DNA of 64,000 nt. Source: Sedimentibacter sp. MB35-C1 (GTDB lineage: Bacteria; Bacillota; Clostridia; Tissierellales; Sedimentibacteraceae). Made by a program: the position numbers and the translations under genes. The stretch's first letter is position 1. The number at the start of each line of letters is the position of its first letter. The DNA lies in contig NZ_CP133188.1 of assembly GCF_030913635.1 (NCBI RefSeq), positions 2,604,001 to 2,668,000 of the forward strand. The letters are read 5' to 3'. A model generated the notes under the pieces. The model saw only the letters and a program-made list of their open reading frames with translations. It was not told where the DNA came from and did no database searches. Below, one piece after another: positions 16,938 through 28,525 of this stretch.

Positions 16938-18494
16938 TTAATGTTTAAAGTGTCTCATTCCCGTAAATACCATGGAAATATTATTTTCATTACAAGCCTT
17001 CACAGACAACTCGTCATTAACGGAACCACCTGGTTGAATTATTGCTGTAATGCCTGCTTTAGCAGCCTCTTCTACACAATCAGGGAATGGGAAAAACGCA
17101 TCAGAAGCCATTGCTGCACCTTTTAGGCTGTCCTCACCTAAAAATTCAACTGCATGTTCTATCGCCTGTCTGCACGCCCATATACGATTAACCTGACCAG
17201 GTCCTATTCCGATGGACTGACCATTTTTCACAATTGTTATAGCGTTGGATTTTGTATGTTTTACAATTTTCCAAGCCATCATTAGATCCTTCATTTCATT
17301 TTCTGTGGGCTGTTTTTTTGTAATTGTTTTTAATTCTTCATTCTCTTGAATTAACTTAGAGTCAATTGTCTGAACAAGTATTCCTCCTGCAACCTTTTTA
17401 AGGTCATATGAGTTTTCATCCTGCTTCTGAAGGATATTTTCTATAAGAAGCACTCTTTTGTTTTTTTTGGATTTAAGTATTTCAAGAGCTTTTTGAGAAT
17501 ATGAAGGAGCTACAACTATTTCAATAAAAATCTTATTTATCTCTTCAGCAGTTTTTTCATCTACCTCTCTGTTAAATACCGTTATTCCTCCAAATATAGA
17601 TGTTGGATCAGCTTTAAAAGCTTTCATATATGCGTCATATATGTTGTCAGCAATTCCAACCCCGCATGGATTTGCATGCTTGCACGCAACAACGGCAGGT
17701 TCTTCAAATTCCTTAAGCAATTCCAAAGCACCGTTTGTATCATTAATATTGTTGAATGAAAGTTCCTTGCCATGAAGCTGAACAGCTGATGATAAAAGTC
17801 CTTTGCCGCCAACTGCTTCTCTGTAGAAAGCAGCTTTTTGATGCGGATTTTCACCGTATCTCATTTCCTGAACCTTTTCATATGTCAGACTTATTGTTTC
17901 AGGAAGGCTATTATCATTTCTTTCTTTTTTAAGATATGATGCTATTAAAGTGTCATAATGTGCCGTGTGTTCAAACACCTTACCACAAAGGTAAAACTTT
18001 GTTTCTTCCGACACCTCTTTTTTTTCTTCCAAATCTTTTGCTACTTTTTCATAATCAGACGGGTCAACTATAACTGCAACATCCTGATAATTTTTTGCAG
18101 CGGCACGAAGCATTGTAGGACCGCCTATATCAATATTTTCAATTGCTTCTTGTCTTTCTACATTTTCTTTTTGTATTGTTTGTTTAAATGGATACAAATT
18201 AACTACAAGCAAATCTATGGTCTGTATTCCCAAATCTTGAAGCTGCTTCATATGCTCAGGGTTATTGCGGACCGCAAGAAGTCCGGCATGAATTTTAGGA
18301 TGAAGTGTTTTAACTCTGCCGTCCAAACATTCAGGAAATCCCGTAACTTCTGAAATCCCTGTAACCTTTATTCCTGCTTTCTCAAGAGTTTTATGTGTCC
18401 CACCTGTGGAAATAATTTCAATACCCAGCTTATCAAGTCTTTTAGCAAATTCGGTAATTCCTGTTTTATCCGATACGCTTATTAAAGCTCTCAT
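16938..18494 (-). CDS. purH: Bifunctional AICAR transformylase / IMP cyclohydrolase
   Basis: 518 residues. The N-terminal IMP cyclohydrolase domain (about 1-200) has [20 protein letters not shown] and [12 protein letters not shown]. The C-terminal transformylase carries [11 protein letters not shown] and the end motif [10 protein letters not shown] with ADAF-like SDAFFPFPD. It performs the last two steps to IMP with 10-formyl-THF. Start ATG abuts the purN stop (TAAATG) and its AAGGAG site lies inside purN, so translation is coupled. Confidence 0.98.
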   Translation of the reverse strand: MRALISVSDKTGITEFAKRLDKLGIEIISTGGTHKTLEKAGIKVTGISEVTGFPECLDGRVKTLHPKIHAGLLAVRNNPEHMKQLQDLGIQTIDLLVVNLYPFKQTIQKENVERQEAIENIDIGGPTMLRAAAKNYQDVAVIVDPSDYEKVAKDLEEKKEVSEETKFYLCGKVFEHTAHYDTLIASYLKKERNDNSLPETISLTYEKVQEMRYGENPHQKAAFYREAVGGKGLLSSAVQLHGKELSFNNINDTNGALELLKEFEEPAVVACKHANPCGVGIADNIYDAYMKAFKADPTSIFGGITVFNREVDEKTAEEINKIFIEIVVAPSYSQKALEILKSKKNKRVLLIENILQKQDENSYDLKKVAGGILVQTIDSKLIQENEELKTITKKQPTENEMKDLMMAWKIVKHTKSNAITIVKNGQSIGIGPGQVNRIWACRQAIEHAVEFLGEDSLKGAAMASDAFFPFPDCVEEAAKAGITAIIQPGGSVNDELSVKACNENNISMVFTGMRHFKH

Positions 18495-19124
18495 TTAGTT
18501 CAGCTCCTTTATTTTTACTTTCCTTTTTTGTACTTCTATTCTTCCATCACAGAAATATTTAACTGCTGTTGGAAGAAGCTTATGTTCAACTTTTAAGATT
18601 TTCTTCTGAAGCGTTTCTTTTGTGTCATCACCATCAACATACACTGCTTCTTGCAATATTATAGGACCTGTGTCCGCCTCCTCATCAACAAAATGCACCG
18701 TAGCACCACTTACTTTGACACCATAATCGATAGCTGCCTCATGAACTTTGATACCATAATACCCTTTTCCGCAAAATGAAGGTATGAGGGAAGGGTGTAT
18801 ATTTATAATTCTGTTTCTGTAGCTTTTTATAAATTTCTCTGACAGTATCTTCAAATAACCTGCAAGCACAACTAAAGACACGCCTCGTTTCTCTAGTTCT
18901 TCGATAATGGCATCATTATATTCTTCGGAGCTTCCGTAGTTTTTAGGATTTAAGTATACCGCATCTATCTTATATTTTTGCGCTCTCTTCAGACCATAGG
19001 CATCTTTTTTATTTGAAATTACTACGGAGATTTCTCCATTAATATTTCTGCTTTCCACATTATCTATCAAAGACTGCAAGTTTGTTCCCGAGCCTGATAT
19101 AAGCACTCCTATTTTTAATGGCAT
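18495..19124 (-). CDS. purN: Phosphoribosylglycinamide formyltransferase
   Basis: 209 residues. [16 protein letters not shown] at the N-terminus, the formyl-binding [10 protein letters not shown] motif with the catalytic Asn and His, [22 protein letters not shown] and the catalytic Asp are present. It transfers formyl from 10-formyl-THF to GAR. It overlaps the end of purM by 10 bases. Confidence 0.97.
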   Translation of the reverse strand: MPLKIGVLISGSGTNLQSLIDNVESRNINGEISVVISNKKDAYGLKRAQKYKIDAVYLNPKNYGSSEEYNDAIIEELEKRGVSLVVLAGYLKILSEKFIKSYRNRIINIHPSLIPSFCGKGYYGIKVHEAAIDYGVKVSGATVHFVDEEADTGPIILQEAVYVDGDDTKETLQKKILKVEHKLLPTAVKYFCDGRIEVQKRKVKIKELN

Positions 19125-20152
19125 ATTTTAAGACCGCCTTCTCTTTTAACAGTCTTTCCTATTATGACAGGTTTTTCTCCTAATTTTTTAAGATATTCAA
19201 GTACCTTTGTCGATTCTTCCAACCCTGCCGCCAGAACCATTCCTATACCCATATTGAATGTAGAATACATTTCATCCACATCTATATTTCCGGATTTTTG
19301 AATGAGATTAAATATTGGAAGCACATTTATATCTTTTGTTTCTATGTCAGCCGTTATGCCTTCTGGAAACATTCTTGGAATATTTTCATAAAATCCACCG
19401 CCGGTTATGTTTGACATTCCCTTTATCTCAAATTTAGATATCAAATCAAGAATGAGCTCAGGATAAATTCTTGTTGGAACCATTAATGCTTCACCCAATG
19501 TGCAATCTAGTTCTTCTATATATTCAGATGTACTATAATTCTGATGGTCAAAAAAAACCTTTCTCACTAATGAGTATCCGTTTGAATGAATACCGCTTGA
19601 TGGTATACCTATGAGTATATCTCCATCTACGATTTTTGAGCCATCAATTATTTTTTTCTTATCAACAATTCCTACACAAAAGCCTGCTATGTCGTATTCT
19701 CCTTCGCCGTAGAGTCCAGGCATCTCAGCAGTTTCCCCTCCTATGAGGGCTGCTCCTGCTTTTATGCACCCATTAGCAACTCCCTTGACTATGTCTGATG
19801 CCTTTTTAGGCTCAAGTTTACCAGTAGCAATGTAGTCAAGGAAAAACAAAGGCTTAGCTCCCTGACATATTATGTCATTAACACACATAGCAACAGCATC
19901 TTCTCCGATTGTATCATGAATATCTGTTTTAAATGCAACCATAAGCTTTGTTCCAACGCCGTCAGTCCCTGATACAAGCACCGGTTCTTCGTACTCATCT
20001 TTATCAACCGAAAACATTCCACCAAAACCGCCAATATCAGACATGACACCCTTTGTGTATGTTTTTTTTACATAATCCTTTATTAACTTTACAGTTTCGT
20101 ATCCAGCCTTTATATCTACTCCTGAATCTTTGTATGTTAGTTTTTTGGACAT
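19115..20152 (-). CDS. purM: Phosphoribosylformylglycinamidine cyclo-ligase (AIR synthetase)
   Basis: 345 residues from ATG 20152, which follows AAAGGAG. A longer frame begins at 20203 but would run into the end of purF without a ribosome site. The N-terminus [24 protein letters not shown], the ATP-binding segment [15 protein letters not shown] and GGETAEMPG are diagnostic of PurM. It closes the imidazole ring to AIR. Ten bases after purF. Confidence 0.97.
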   Translation of the reverse strand: MSKKLTYKDSGVDIKAGYETVKLIKDYVKKTYTKGVMSDIGGFGGMFSVDKDEYEEPVLVSGTDGVGTKLMVAFKTDIHDTIGEDAVAMCVNDIICQGAKPLFFLDYIATGKLEPKKASDIVKGVANGCIKAGAALIGGETAEMPGLYGEGEYDIAGFCVGIVDKKKIIDGSKIVDGDILIGIPSSGIHSNGYSLVRKVFFDHQNYSTSEYIEELDCTLGEALMVPTRIYPELILDLISKFEIKGMSNITGGGFYENIPRMFPEGITADIETKDINVLPIFNLIQKSGNIDVDEMYSTFNMGIGMVLAAGLEESTKVLEYLKKLGEKPVIIGKTVKREGGLKICH

Positions 20153-20162
20153 ATTTTCTCCT

Positions 20163-21557
20163 TTACATGTTCTGATTAGGTACTTCCATAGGATATTCTC
20201 CATTTAAGCATGCAAGACAGTAATTGTTGGTTGATTCCGTGGACTTCACCAAGCCTTCAATACTCAAGTAGTATACACTGTCTGCGCTAATAAATTCTTT
20301 TATTTCTTCAATGGTATAATTTGCTCCGATCAGTTTGTTTCGATCAGGCGTATTTATTCCAAAAAAGCAAGAATTAATTACAGGCGGGGACGCTATCCTT
20401 ACGTGAACTTCTTTAGCGCCCGCTTTTTTGACCATGCTCACAATCTGCTTCATTGTTGTACCTCTTACAATGCTGTCATCAATCATAACCACTACTTTAT
20501 CTTTTACAAGATCTTTCAATACGCTTAGCTTTGTTTTAACTCCCTGTTCTCTCAAAGACTGTTCAGGCTCAATAAATGTACGCTTAGCATACCTGTTTTT
20601 AATAAGCCCCAGGCCATATGGAATCCCAAGCTCAGTTGCATATCCTATGGCTGCAGGAGTTCCCGAATCAGGAACAGCAAACACCAAATCAGCTTCAACA
20701 GGTGCTTCCTCGGCAAGCAATTTACCTGCATTATATCTTGATTGATATACATTGACGCCGTCTAAAGTGCTATCTGGCCTTGCAAAATATACATGTTCAA
20801 ATATACACAGCTTTTTTTGCGCATATTTATTGCTCTTTATACTTTCCACATTGTTATCTTTTATAACTACCATTTCACCGGGTTCAATATCTCTTACGAA
20901 CTCTCCTCCCATTGCACTTATTGCGCAACTTTCAGACGCAAGGAGATATCCATCCGGTCTTTTTCCCAAGCACAAAGGTCTTAACCCAAAGTTATCTCTA
21001 ACGCCTATCAGCTCATTTTCAGTCATAAAAACAAAGGCATATGCTCCTTTTACAATTTCGGTAACATTTTGAATTGATTTTACAATGTCACCCTTATTGT
21101 GTCGCGCCACCATGTTTGCAACGACTTCAGAGTCTGTAGATGTTTGAAATATTACCCCGTTATCCTCCAACATGCTTTTCAAAGAATCCGCATTTACAAG
21201 GTTTCCGTTATGAGCCAGTGCGATTGAACCTTCCTTATATCTTACAACCAAAGGTTGTGCATTCTGTATTTCACTTCCTCCAGAAGTTGAATACCTTACG
21301 TGCCCTACAGCAATATTACCTTCGTACTTGTTTATCACGTCTTTTGTGAGCACATCTGCCACAAGTCCCATGTCTTTGTGATATTCTATTTTGTTATCGG
21401 TGTGTATTGCAATACCGGCACTTTCCTGTCCCCTGTGTTGCAAAGCAAACAAGCCGTAGTAAATTAATTGTGCTGCTGCTTTTGTGTTTTCTGTATATAC
21501 CCCAACAACTCCGCATTCTTCATGAAGCTTGTCATCATCTATAATTTTAATGCACAT
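20163..21557 (-). CDS. purF: Amidophosphoribosyltransferase (Fe-S, B. subtilis type)
   Basis: 464 residues. A 14-residue propeptide precedes nucleophile Cys15 in ECGVVGVY, as in the processed B. subtilis enzyme. The PRPP loop [13 protein letters not shown] is present. Cysteines of the 4Fe-4S centre are in place: [17 protein letters not shown] and the C-terminal NYCLACLNG. It commits PRPP to purine synthesis and is normally feedback-inhibited by AMP/GMP. Start ATG 21557 after GAGGAG. Confidence 0.98.
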   Translation of the reverse strand: MCIKIIDDDKLHEECGVVGVYTENTKAAAQLIYYGLFALQHRGQESAGIAIHTDNKIEYHKDMGLVADVLTKDVINKYEGNIAVGHVRYSTSGGSEIQNAQPLVVRYKEGSIALAHNGNLVNADSLKSMLEDNGVIFQTSTDSEVVANMVARHNKGDIVKSIQNVTEIVKGAYAFVFMTENELIGVRDNFGLRPLCLGKRPDGYLLASESCAISAMGGEFVRDIEPGEMVVIKDNNVESIKSNKYAQKKLCIFEHVYFARPDSTLDGVNVYQSRYNAGKLLAEEAPVEADLVFAVPDSGTPAAIGYATELGIPYGLGLIKNRYAKRTFIEPEQSLREQGVKTKLSVLKDLVKDKVVVMIDDSIVRGTTMKQIVSMVKKAGAKEVHVRIASPPVINSCFFGINTPDRNKLIGANYTIEEIKEFISADSVYYLSIEGLVKSTESTNNYCLACLNGEYPMEVPNQNM

Positions 21558-21571
21558 ATTATCTCCTCAGA

Positions 21572-22285
21572 TTAGCTTTGTTTGCTGCTTACTCTTGCAA
21601 GAACTTCCTGATATACTTCCTCAACTCCGCCCATATCTCTTCTAAATCTGTCTTTGTCAAGTTTTTTATTAGTTTCAGCGTCCCACAGTCTGCATGTATC
21701 AGGTGAAATTTCATCAGCAAGAATTACCTTATTATCGTAAAGTCCAAATTCAAGCTTGAAATCTATAAGCTTAATGTTAATTTCAAGGAAGAATTTTTTC
21801 AAAACATCATTTACCTTCAGGGCATATTTTTTTACTGTTTCCAACTGCTCGTCAGTTGCAAAACCCATTGCTTTTATATGATAGTCATTTATCATAGGGT
21901 CACCAAGCTCATCATTCTTATAAGAAAACTCAAGCACGGTTTCTTTCATTTCAATACCTTCATCAATTCCAAGTCTTTTAGAAAGTGATCCTGCAGCTAC
22001 GTTTCTTACTATTACTTCCAACGGAAGAATTTTAACTGCTTTGACTAATGATTCTCTATCATTTAAAAGCTCAATTTGGTGAGTAGGAACTCCTTCTTTC
22101 TCCAAGAGCGCAAATAAAGCCGCTGACATCTTATTGTTAACAACACCTTTTCCAACTATTGTCCCCTTCTTTTCTCCGTTAAAAGCAGTTGCATCGTCCT
22201 TGTACTCAACAATGTATTTTTTTTCGTTATCTGTCTTATAGACCTTTTTTGCTTTACCTTCGTAGAGCATTTCAAGCTTATTCAT
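21572..22285 (-). CDS. purC: SAICAR synthetase
   Basis: 237 residues, typical of the short bacterial form. [13 protein letters not shown] at the N-terminus, LIDFKLEFG and [13 protein letters not shown] are diagnostic. It joins CAIR and aspartate. Its ATG overlaps the purE stop by one base (TAATG) and its GGAGGA site encodes the last purE residues. Confidence 0.98.
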   Translation of the reverse strand: MNKLEMLYEGKAKKVYKTDNEKKYIVEYKDDATAFNGEKKGTIVGKGVVNNKMSAALFALLEKEGVPTHQIELLNDRESLVKAVKILPLEVIVRNVAAGSLSKRLGIDEGIEMKETVLEFSYKNDELGDPMINDYHIKAMGFATDEQLETVKKYALKVNDVLKKFFLEINIKLIDFKLEFGLYDNKVILADEISPDTCRLWDAETNKKLDKDRFRRDMGGVEEVYQEVLARVSSKQS

Positions 22286-22782
22286 TATATTCCTCCACTC
22301 AATTTATCATTTATTTTTTTGTTTTTATTATATACTTTTTCAGCCATCTGTTTTTTGTAATCATAGAACTTTTCTCTTAGAACTTCATATTTCACAGAAA
22401 GAATCTGTATCGCAAGCAAAGCTGCATTTTCTGCGCCATTTATTGCAACTGTTGCAACCGGAACTCCCGGCGGCATCTGTACTATTGAATAAAGCGCGTC
22501 CACACCATCAAGCTCTGATGATTTTATAGGAAGACCTATAACAGGCAGAACAGTGCAGCCTGCCAGTACTCCTGGAAGATGTGCTGCCTTACCTGCAGCA
22601 CCTATTATAACTTCATATCCATTTTTTTCAGCATTTTTTGCAAAGCTGATAGCCTCGTCCGGAGTCCTGTGAGCTGAGATTACTCGTACGTCAACATCCA
22701 CTCCGAAATTTTTTAGTATATTGTAACCTTTTTCTACTATAGGGAAATCTGAATCGCTTCCCATAATAATTGCTGCTTTCAT
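22285..22782 (-). CDS. purE: N5-CAIR mutase (class I PurE)
   Basis: 165 residues. [39 protein letters not shown] and the [31 protein letters not shown] core are the class I pattern. No purK lies nearby in this window. Start ATG 22782 after AGGAGG, 16 bases after purL. Confidence 0.97.
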   Translation of the reverse strand: MKAAIIMGSDSDFPIVEKGYNILKNFGVDVDVRVISAHRTPDEAISFAKNAEKNGYEVIIGAAGKAAHLPGVLAGCTVLPVIGLPIKSSELDGVDALYSIVQMPPGVPVATVAINGAENAALLAIQILSVKYEVLREKFYDYKKQMAEKVYNKNKKINDKLSGGI

Positions 22783-22798
22783 TTTTCCTCCTGTTTTT

Positions 22799-25700
22799 TT
22801 ATTTATAATAATTTACACCTGCTTCAAAGATTAACTGATCTTTAGAGCCAGGTATGTTTTTATAAAGGTCTTTATCCAGTCTTTCAGAATGAGCCATTTT
22901 CCCAAGCACTCTTCCATCAGGGCTTGTAATTCCTTCTACTGCTTCTACCGAACCATTTAAATTGTAAAATCCGTCATAGGTAGGATTGTCATTTTCGTCC
23001 ACATACTGAGTGGCTATCTGACCGCTTTGCTTTAATTTCTTAATCCATTCCTCATTTGCAACGAATCTTCCTTCTCCGTGAGATACTGGAAGGTGGTGAA
23101 TATCTCCGACATTGCACATGCTTAACCAAGGTGACAAATTGCTCACAACTTTTGTTTTTGCAAATGTAGATATATGACGCCTTATGCTATTGTAGGTAAG
23201 TGTAGGGTAATCATCTTCCATGTTTACAATCTCACCGAAGGGTACCAGCCCTAGCTTAATTAATGCCTGAAATCCGTTGCATATTCCTATAATCAATCCA
23301 TCTCTATTTTTGAGCAAATCCATAACTGCATCTTTCAACAATTCATTTCTGAAAACAGCAGCAATAAATTTACCGGAACCTTCCGGCTCGTCTCCTGCAG
23401 AAAATCCTCCTGGGAATGCAATAATTTGAGATTTCCTTATAAGCCTGTTCATTTCTTCTATAGAATCTTTTACGTCCATCTTGTTTAAATTTTTAAATAC
23501 AAATATTTCTGCGTCAGCGCCTGCCCTTTCAAAAGCCCTTTTCGTATCGTACTCGCAATTTGTTCCGGGGAACGCAGGTATAAATACCTTTGGTCTAGCA
23601 ATGCTTGTTGACGATTTAATCTTTGCTCCTCCTGAAGTGAGGTAACTCTCTGCTGTACCGTCAGTATCTTTTTTTATCGGATAAATGCTGTTTAGAGGCT
23701 TAAGCCACTCATTTTTCACATCGTCTAATGCTATTGCCACTGAACTGTCTATCACTATTTTCTCTTCTTCTGTAGTTGTTCCTAATTGAATACATCCAGC
23801 TATTTCTGCATCATTTTCTATCTCAAGAATAATATCACCGTAGTCTGCAGTAAACCATTTATCTAAACTTATATTAAGGTTGTTGTCAGCTTTAAATCCA
23901 ATATAGTTGCCTAATGTCATTTTACTTATAGCCGCAGCAATACCACCGTACCCAACCGTATGTGCACTGAGAATCTTTCCCGATTTAACAGCTTCGTACA
24001 TGTTCGAATACTTCTCTTTTATATCTTTAAAATCAGGAATATTATTTCCAAGCCTGTTAATTTTAAGCAAGCTTACCCTGCTGCCAGCCTTTTTAATTTC
24101 CGGAGATATTACATTTTTGACATTTTCTGTTGCTACGGCAAAACTAATAAGTGTGGGAGGAACATTTAAATCTTTGAATGTTCCGGACATGCTGTCCTTC
24201 CCGCCTATTGCTGCAATTTCAAGCTCATGCTGTGCCTTGAAAGCACCAAGTAAAGCACACATCGGCTTTCCCCATTTTTCCGGATCTTTATTCAGTTTTT
24301 CAAAGTATTCTTGGAATGTCAGCCTAATATTTTTATAGTTTCCGCCCATTGCCGCAATTTTAGCAGCAGAATGTATAACCGCATACATAGCTCCGTGATA
24401 CGGACTCTGTTTTGACAAATAAGGATCAAAACCGTATGCCATGAGAGAACATGTATTTGTTGTTCCGTTCAATACAGGTATTTTAGCAGCCATTCCCTCT
24501 GCCGGAGTCAGCTGTTTTTCTCCTCCGAAAGGCATTAACACAGTACCGGCTCCAACTGTAGAGTCAAATCTTTCAACCATGCCCTTTTGACTTGCCACAT
24601 TTAAATCCCTCAAATTTTCAAACCATGCACTTTTTAATTCATCACATTTTACATTTATTTCTGAACATACATTTTCAGGTTCTTTTACTAAAGCATTAAT
24701 TTTTTGCTTTACTCCGTTGGTGTCTAAAAATTCTCTGCTTATGTCTAAAATTATTTTCCCATTCCAACTCATTTTCAATCTTCTGTCATCTGTTACATCG
24801 GCCACATGAGTTGATTCTAAATTTTCTTCATGAGCATATCTGTTAAATTCTTCAATATCCTCTTTTCTTATAACTACAGCCATTCTTTCCTGTGATTCTG
24901 AAATGGCAAGTTCTGTTCCGTTAAGCCCTTCATATTTTTTGGGCACAAGATCAAGATTTATGTTAAGTCCTTCGGCTAATTCTCCTATAGCAACAGATAC
25001 TCCTCCTGCACCAAAATCATTGCATTTTTTTATCATTTTGCTGACATTTGGATTTCTGAACAGTCTTTGAATTTTTCTCTCGGTTGGTGCATTTCCCTTT
25101 TGAACCTCACAGCCGCACAGCAAAATTGATTCTTCAGTGTGCTCCTTTGAAGCTCCTGTAGCTCCACCTAAACCATCTTTTCCTGTCCTTCCTCCTAATA
25201 GGATAATTGCATCGCCTTTTTCAGAATCTTCTCTTTTTACATTAATTCTTGGAGCTGCTGCTATTACAGCACCAACTTCCATTCTTTTTGCTACATAGTC
25301 AGGATGATATATTTCATTAACATAACCTGTAGCAAGCCCTATTTGGTTTCCATAAGAGCTGTAGCCTGAAGTTGCCTCTGTTGAAATCTTCCTTTGAGGA
25401 AGCTTGCCAGGTAGCGTATCTTCCCATTTTTGTCGTGGGTCAGAACTTCCTGAAACACGCATTGCCTGATACACATATGCACGGCCTGAAAGAGGATCTC
25501 TTATTGCTCCGCCCAGACATGTAGCAGCCCCTCCAAACGGTTCTATTTCCGTAGGGTGATTGTGCGTCTCGTTCTTAAACATCAAAAGCCATTCTTCATT
25601 CTTTCCGTCTACATCTACATTTATTATTATGCTGCACGCGTTTATTTCATCAGATATTTCCAAGTTATCCAGAAGACCACGTTTCCTTAACTCCTTAGCT

Positions 25701-26536
25701 CCTATTGTTGCCATATCCATCAAGGTAATATCCTTCTGCTTTTTATCATGCACAAATTTTCTTGTGTTTATATATTCTTCATAAGTGCTTTTTATTTCAT
25801 CCGATATTTTTCCGTTTTCAAATTCTACTTTTTCAATTACTGTAGAAAATGTTGTATGTCTGCAGTGATCTGACCAGTACGTATCTATTACCTTAATTTC
25901 TGTAATAGTAGGATCTCTTTTCTCAGCGTCTCTGAAATATTCCTGGCAAAAAAACAAATCCTCGAAACTCATGGCAAGTCCTCTGTCAACACGGAATTCT
26001 TCCAATTGTTCCTTGGATTTTTTTATAAAATTCGTTATTATTTCTACTTCTTCCGAATCAGGATAAACTTCATCCAGAGTATCAGGCTTTTCTAATGAAG
26101 CCTCTCTCGAATCGACAGGATTAATACAATATTTTTTAATTTTGTCTAGATCTTCTTCCGACAATTCTCCTTCAAGAACAATAACCTTTGCATACTTTAC
26201 TGTAGGTTTGTCCTTGCCTGTTACTATTTGGATACATTGTGCTGCGGAATCCGCCCTTTGGTCATATTGTCCGGGAAGATATTCAACAGCAAATACATTA
26301 TGATTAATTTCTATTTCATCATATGTATTATCTTGATTAGGTTCTGAAAAAACTGTAGTTACTGCCCTTATAAAATCTTCCTGATCTATGTGAGATACAT
26401 CATATCTGTTCAAAACACGAACATCATCCAAATTTGTAAGTTGCAGATTTTCAATAAAATTATCCTTCAAGTTAACAGCTTCTGTATTAAAGCCATGTTT
26501 TTTTTCCACATACACTCTTCTGACTTCAAAGTTCAT
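22799..26536 (-). CDS. purL: Phosphoribosylformylglycinamidine synthase, single-chain large form
   Basis: About 1245 residues. Synthetase halves with [21 protein letters not shown] and, later, [16 protein letters not shown], and a C-terminal glutaminase with nucleophile Cys in [10 protein letters not shown] and [10 protein letters not shown]. All PurS, PurL and PurQ functions are thus on one chain, unlike the split B. subtilis enzyme; large single-chain forms are known in Clostridia. I place the start at ATG 26536, behind AAGGATGG; an ATG nine bases earlier has no site. First gene of the operon; 5' leader only about 35 bases, so there is no room for a purine riboswitch. Confidence 0.97.
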   Translation of the reverse strand: MNFEVRRVYVEKKHGFNTEAVNLKDNFIENLQLTNLDDVRVLNRYDVSHIDQEDFIRAVTTVFSEPNQDNTYDEIEINHNVFAVEYLPGQYDQRADSAAQCIQIVTGKDKPTVKYAKVIVLEGELSEEDLDKIKKYCINPVDSREASLEKPDTLDEVYPDSEEVEIITNFIKKSKEQLEEFRVDRGLAMSFEDLFFCQEYFRDAEKRDPTITEIKVIDTYWSDHCRHTTFSTVIEKVEFENGKISDEIKSTYEEYINTRKFVHDKKQKDITLMDMATIGAKELRKRGLLDNLEISDEINACSIIINVDVDGKNEEWLLMFKNETHNHPTEIEPFGGAATCLGGAIRDPLSGRAYVYQAMRVSGSSDPRQKWEDTLPGKLPQRKISTEATSGYSSYGNQIGLATGYVNEIYHPDYVAKRMEVGAVIAAAPRINVKREDSEKGDAIILLGGRTGKDGLGGATGASKEHTEESILLCGCEVQKGNAPTERKIQRLFRNPNVSKMIKKCNDFGAGGVSVAIGELAEGLNINLDLVPKKYEGLNGTELAISESQERMAVVIRKEDIEEFNRYAHEENLESTHVADVTDDRRLKMSWNGKIILDISREFLDTNGVKQKINALVKEPENVCSEINVKCDELKSAWFENLRDLNVASQKGMVERFDSTVGAGTVLMPFGGEKQLTPAEGMAAKIPVLNGTTNTCSLMAYGFDPYLSKQSPYHGAMYAVIHSAAKIAAMGGNYKNIRLTFQEYFEKLNKDPEKWGKPMCALLGAFKAQHELEIAAIGGKDSMSGTFKDLNVPPTLISFAVATENVKNVISPEIKKAGSRVSLLKINRLGNNIPDFKDIKEKYSNMYEAVKSGKILSAHTVGYGGIAAAISKMTLGNYIGFKADNNLNISLDKWFTADYGDIILEIENDAEIAGCIQLGTTTEEEKIVIDSSVAIALDDVKNEWLKPLNSIYPIKKDTDGTAESYLTSGGAKIKSSTSIARPKVFIPAFPGTNCEYDTKRAFERAGADAEIFVFKNLNKMDVKDSIEEMNRLIRKSQIIAFPGGFSAGDEPEGSGKFIAAVFRNELLKDAVMDLLKNRDGLIIGICNGFQALIKLGLVPFGEIVNMEDDYPTLTYNSIRRHISTFAKTKVVSNLSPWLSMCNVGDIHHLPVSHGEGRFVANEEWIKKLKQSGQIATQYVDENDNPTYDGFYNLNGSVEAVEGITSPDGRVLGKMAHSERLDKDLYKNIPGSKDQLIFEAGVNYYK

Positions 26537-26577
26537 AACAACCATCCTTAAATTTCGTTATTTGTAATTTCAACTCT

Positions 26578-26606
26578 ATAATAGCAAATAGAAATATTAA
26601 AGTCAA
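26578..26606 (-). promoter_or_regulatory. Purine operon promoter
   Basis: Minus strand -35 TTGACT (26601-26606), 17-base spacer, -10 TATTAT (26578-26583). Predicted start near 26571, 35 bases before the purL ATG. Confidence 0.85.
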
Positions 26607-26652
26607 TACAAAATGATATGATTTTATAATTTAACATTTTTATATTCGTCTT

Positions 26653-26695
26653 ATATCGAACTATAACACAATCAATTATAGTATAGTTCGTATAT
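26653..26695. promoter_or_regulatory. PurBox pair (PurR operator) upstream of purL
   Basis: ATATCGAACTATA (26653-26665) and TATAGTTCGTATAT (26682-26695) form an inverted pair; CGAA and TTCG are separated by 26 bases. B. subtilis PurR binds inverted CGAA-type PurBoxes upstream of the pur promoter. The pair lies about 50-90 bases upstream of the -35 box. A PurR gene is present at 43737-44558 and has a pair with the same spacing. Confidence 0.8.
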
Positions 26696-26756
26696 GTATC
26701 TGTTATAATTAATAATGAGTTTGCATCCTAAGAAATTATGTCATAAATTTAAATAT

Positions 26757-26806
26757 AAAAAATGCCCTCTATAGGAGCAATATCACTATCGAGAGCATTT
26801 TTTAGT
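26757..26806 (-). terminator. Terminator of iorA-iorB-buk
   Basis: Minus strand stem ATGCTCTCGATAG / CTATAGAGGGCAT with one G-A mismatch and one wobble, followed by TTTTTTATAT. It separates buk from the purine promoter region. Confidence 0.8.
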
Positions 26807-26821
26807 TGTATTGTATTTACT

Positions 26822-27889
26822 TTATTCGGTATATTCCTTCGCTTTTTCTTCGCCATTCAGAACTCTCAATGCTCCTAATGCCAGCGCCTCAAGTTCATTC
26901 TCCCCTGCAAGTATTTCTACCGGAGCAATAAAGCTTACTCTTTTCACTATCAAGTCTGTCAAAATCTTTGAATATGCTATTCCTCCTGTTAAAATTATCA
27001 GATCCACATTTCCTTCAGCTACGGTGGCTAGCTCTCCGATTCCTTTTGCAATTTGGTAGGCCATTGCTTCATAAACAAGCTTAGCTTTTTCATTGCCGTC
27101 GGCAATCATACCTTCAACTTCTCTGGCATCAATTGTGTTTAAATAAGCCTTTAATCCTCCGTTTCCTCTGAGCTTCCTCTGCATAGTTTTTTTATCATAT
27201 TTGCCTGAATAACACAAATTAATAAGCTCTCTGCAAGGTACTCTACCTGCCCTTTCCGGAGAGAACGGGCCTTCATCATCGGATACCAAGTCCACTATTT
27301 TTCCACCCACATGGATGTTAATAGAAATTCCACCTCCCAAGTGAGCAACAATTATATTCATATCATCATATTTCTTGCCTCGTTCGCCGGCAGCCTTTAT
27401 AGCCATGGCCCGTGTATTTAAAACATGACTGGTACTTGTTCTGGGAAGCTCCGGCATACCTGAAATCCTAGCTATATCTGTAAGTTCATCAGTAACAACA
27501 CAATCATATATATATGATTCTACACCTGCCTCCTTTGCTATCTCATAAGCAATAGGAGCTGCGTAATTTGAAGCATGCTCCATGACAGGCCTATTTAAAA
27601 CCCTGTCAATCATCAAATCATTAATTATATATGCTCCTGATTTTACAGGAGGAAGCATTCCCCCTCTTGCTACAACAGCCGATAATTTTTTGATATCAAT
27701 ACCTTTTTCTTTTAAAAATTCGATGACAAGTTGTTTTCTCATTTTTAACTGTTCTTCTACACTGTCGTATTTTTCAATGATTTCCAAGGGGTGTTCAAAT
27801 TTTTTTGTGAAAATTTCATACTCATTTTCATATAAAGAAATTTTCGTTGAAGTGGATCCCGGATTTATTGCCAAAATTTTATAGCTCAT
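26822..27889 (-). CDS. buk: Butyrate kinase / short- or branched-chain acyl kinase
   Basis: 355 residues. Acetokinase-family marks: ILAINPGSTSTKISLY at the N-terminus, ARGGMLPPV, VVTDELTDIARISGMPELPR, NIIVAHLGGGISINIHVGGK and the ATPase-like GGIAYSKILT. It interconverts acyl phosphate and ATP. No phosphotransbutyrylase gene is adjacent. Being co-directional behind iorAB, 38 bases after iorB, its substrate may be a phosphate of the acyl group made by IorAB rather than butyrate. Start follows CGAGGAAG. Confidence 0.93.
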   Translation of the reverse strand: MSYKILAINPGSTSTKISLYENEYEIFTKKFEHPLEIIEKYDSVEEQLKMRKQLVIEFLKEKGIDIKKLSAVVARGGMLPPVKSGAYIINDLMIDRVLNRPVMEHASNYAAPIAYEIAKEAGVESYIYDCVVTDELTDIARISGMPELPRTSTSHVLNTRAMAIKAAGERGKKYDDMNIIVAHLGGGISINIHVGGKIVDLVSDDEGPFSPERAGRVPCRELINLCYSGKYDKKTMQRKLRGNGGLKAYLNTIDAREVEGMIADGNEKAKLVYEAMAYQIAKGIGELATVAEGNVDLIILTGGIAYSKILTDLIVKRVSFIAPVEILAGENELEALALGALRVLNGEEKAKEYTE

Positions 27890-27927
27890 ATGTCTTCCTC
27901 GTATAATTTAATTATCAAAACTATTAA

Positions 27928-28524
27928 TTAATTTCCGGCTTCTGCCAGAGCTGCACTTTCCATTCCGGCACGCAGGGCCTTGATGTTTAAGTCTATAAAT
28001 TTTTCCTTTACAGTTTTTCTTATAGCATCTTCCCAGTCTATATCTGTCAGATTCATTGATTTTATTAAAGCTCCCATAAGCACTACGTTCATAACCTTAG
28101 CACTTCCTATACTTTCTGCTATTTCAGCGGCCTTAATAACTCTTGTATCTACTTTTTTCTCTATCAAATCAATTATCCCTTCAGGATATTCAGCTTTACC
28201 GGAAAGTATTGGCGCAGACGGAATTTCGTAGTCATTTATTACTACAACTCCATCAGGTTTCAAATACTCAAGCCATCTTAATGTTTCCATAGTTTCAAAT
28301 GATACAAGAATATCCGCATCGCCCACTCCAATTATAGGCGAGTATACCTTTTCTCCAAATCTTACCTGAGTTGACACACTTCCGCCTCTTTGAGCCATAC
28401 CATGAATTTCAGACATTTTTACATCGTATCCAGCCTCCATGAGACCAGTTGATAAAATTTTGCTCACCAATATTGTTCCTTGTCCGCCTACTCCAACTAA
28501 CAAAATATTCTTATTCTTTTTCAT
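27928..28524 (-). CDS. iorB: Indolepyruvate (2-oxoacid):ferredoxin oxidoreductase beta subunit
   Basis: 198 residues from ATG 28524, preceded by AAGGTGG at the right distance; a GTG nine bases earlier is in frame but too close to that site. ILLVGVGGQGTILVSKIL, HGMAQRGGSVSTQVRFG and DILVSFE are typical of the gamma-type domain in IorB. It works with IorA to decarboxylate aromatic 2-oxoacids to acyl-CoA with reduced ferredoxin. The chosen start lies directly after the iorA stop (28526). Confidence 0.95.
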   Translation of the reverse strand: MKKNKNILLVGVGGQGTILVSKILSTGLMEAGYDVKMSEIHGMAQRGGSVSTQVRFGEKVYSPIIGVGDADILVSFETMETLRWLEYLKPDGVVVINDYEIPSAPILSGKAEYPEGIIDLIEKKVDTRVIKAAEIAESIGSAKVMNVVLMGALIKSMNLTDIDWEDAIRKTVKEKFIDLNIKALRAGMESAALAEAGN

Positions 28525-28525
28525 A

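Noticed and set aside
26537-26600. Guanine riboswitch before purL
   Set aside because: The predicted leader is only about 35 bases and has no riboswitch core.
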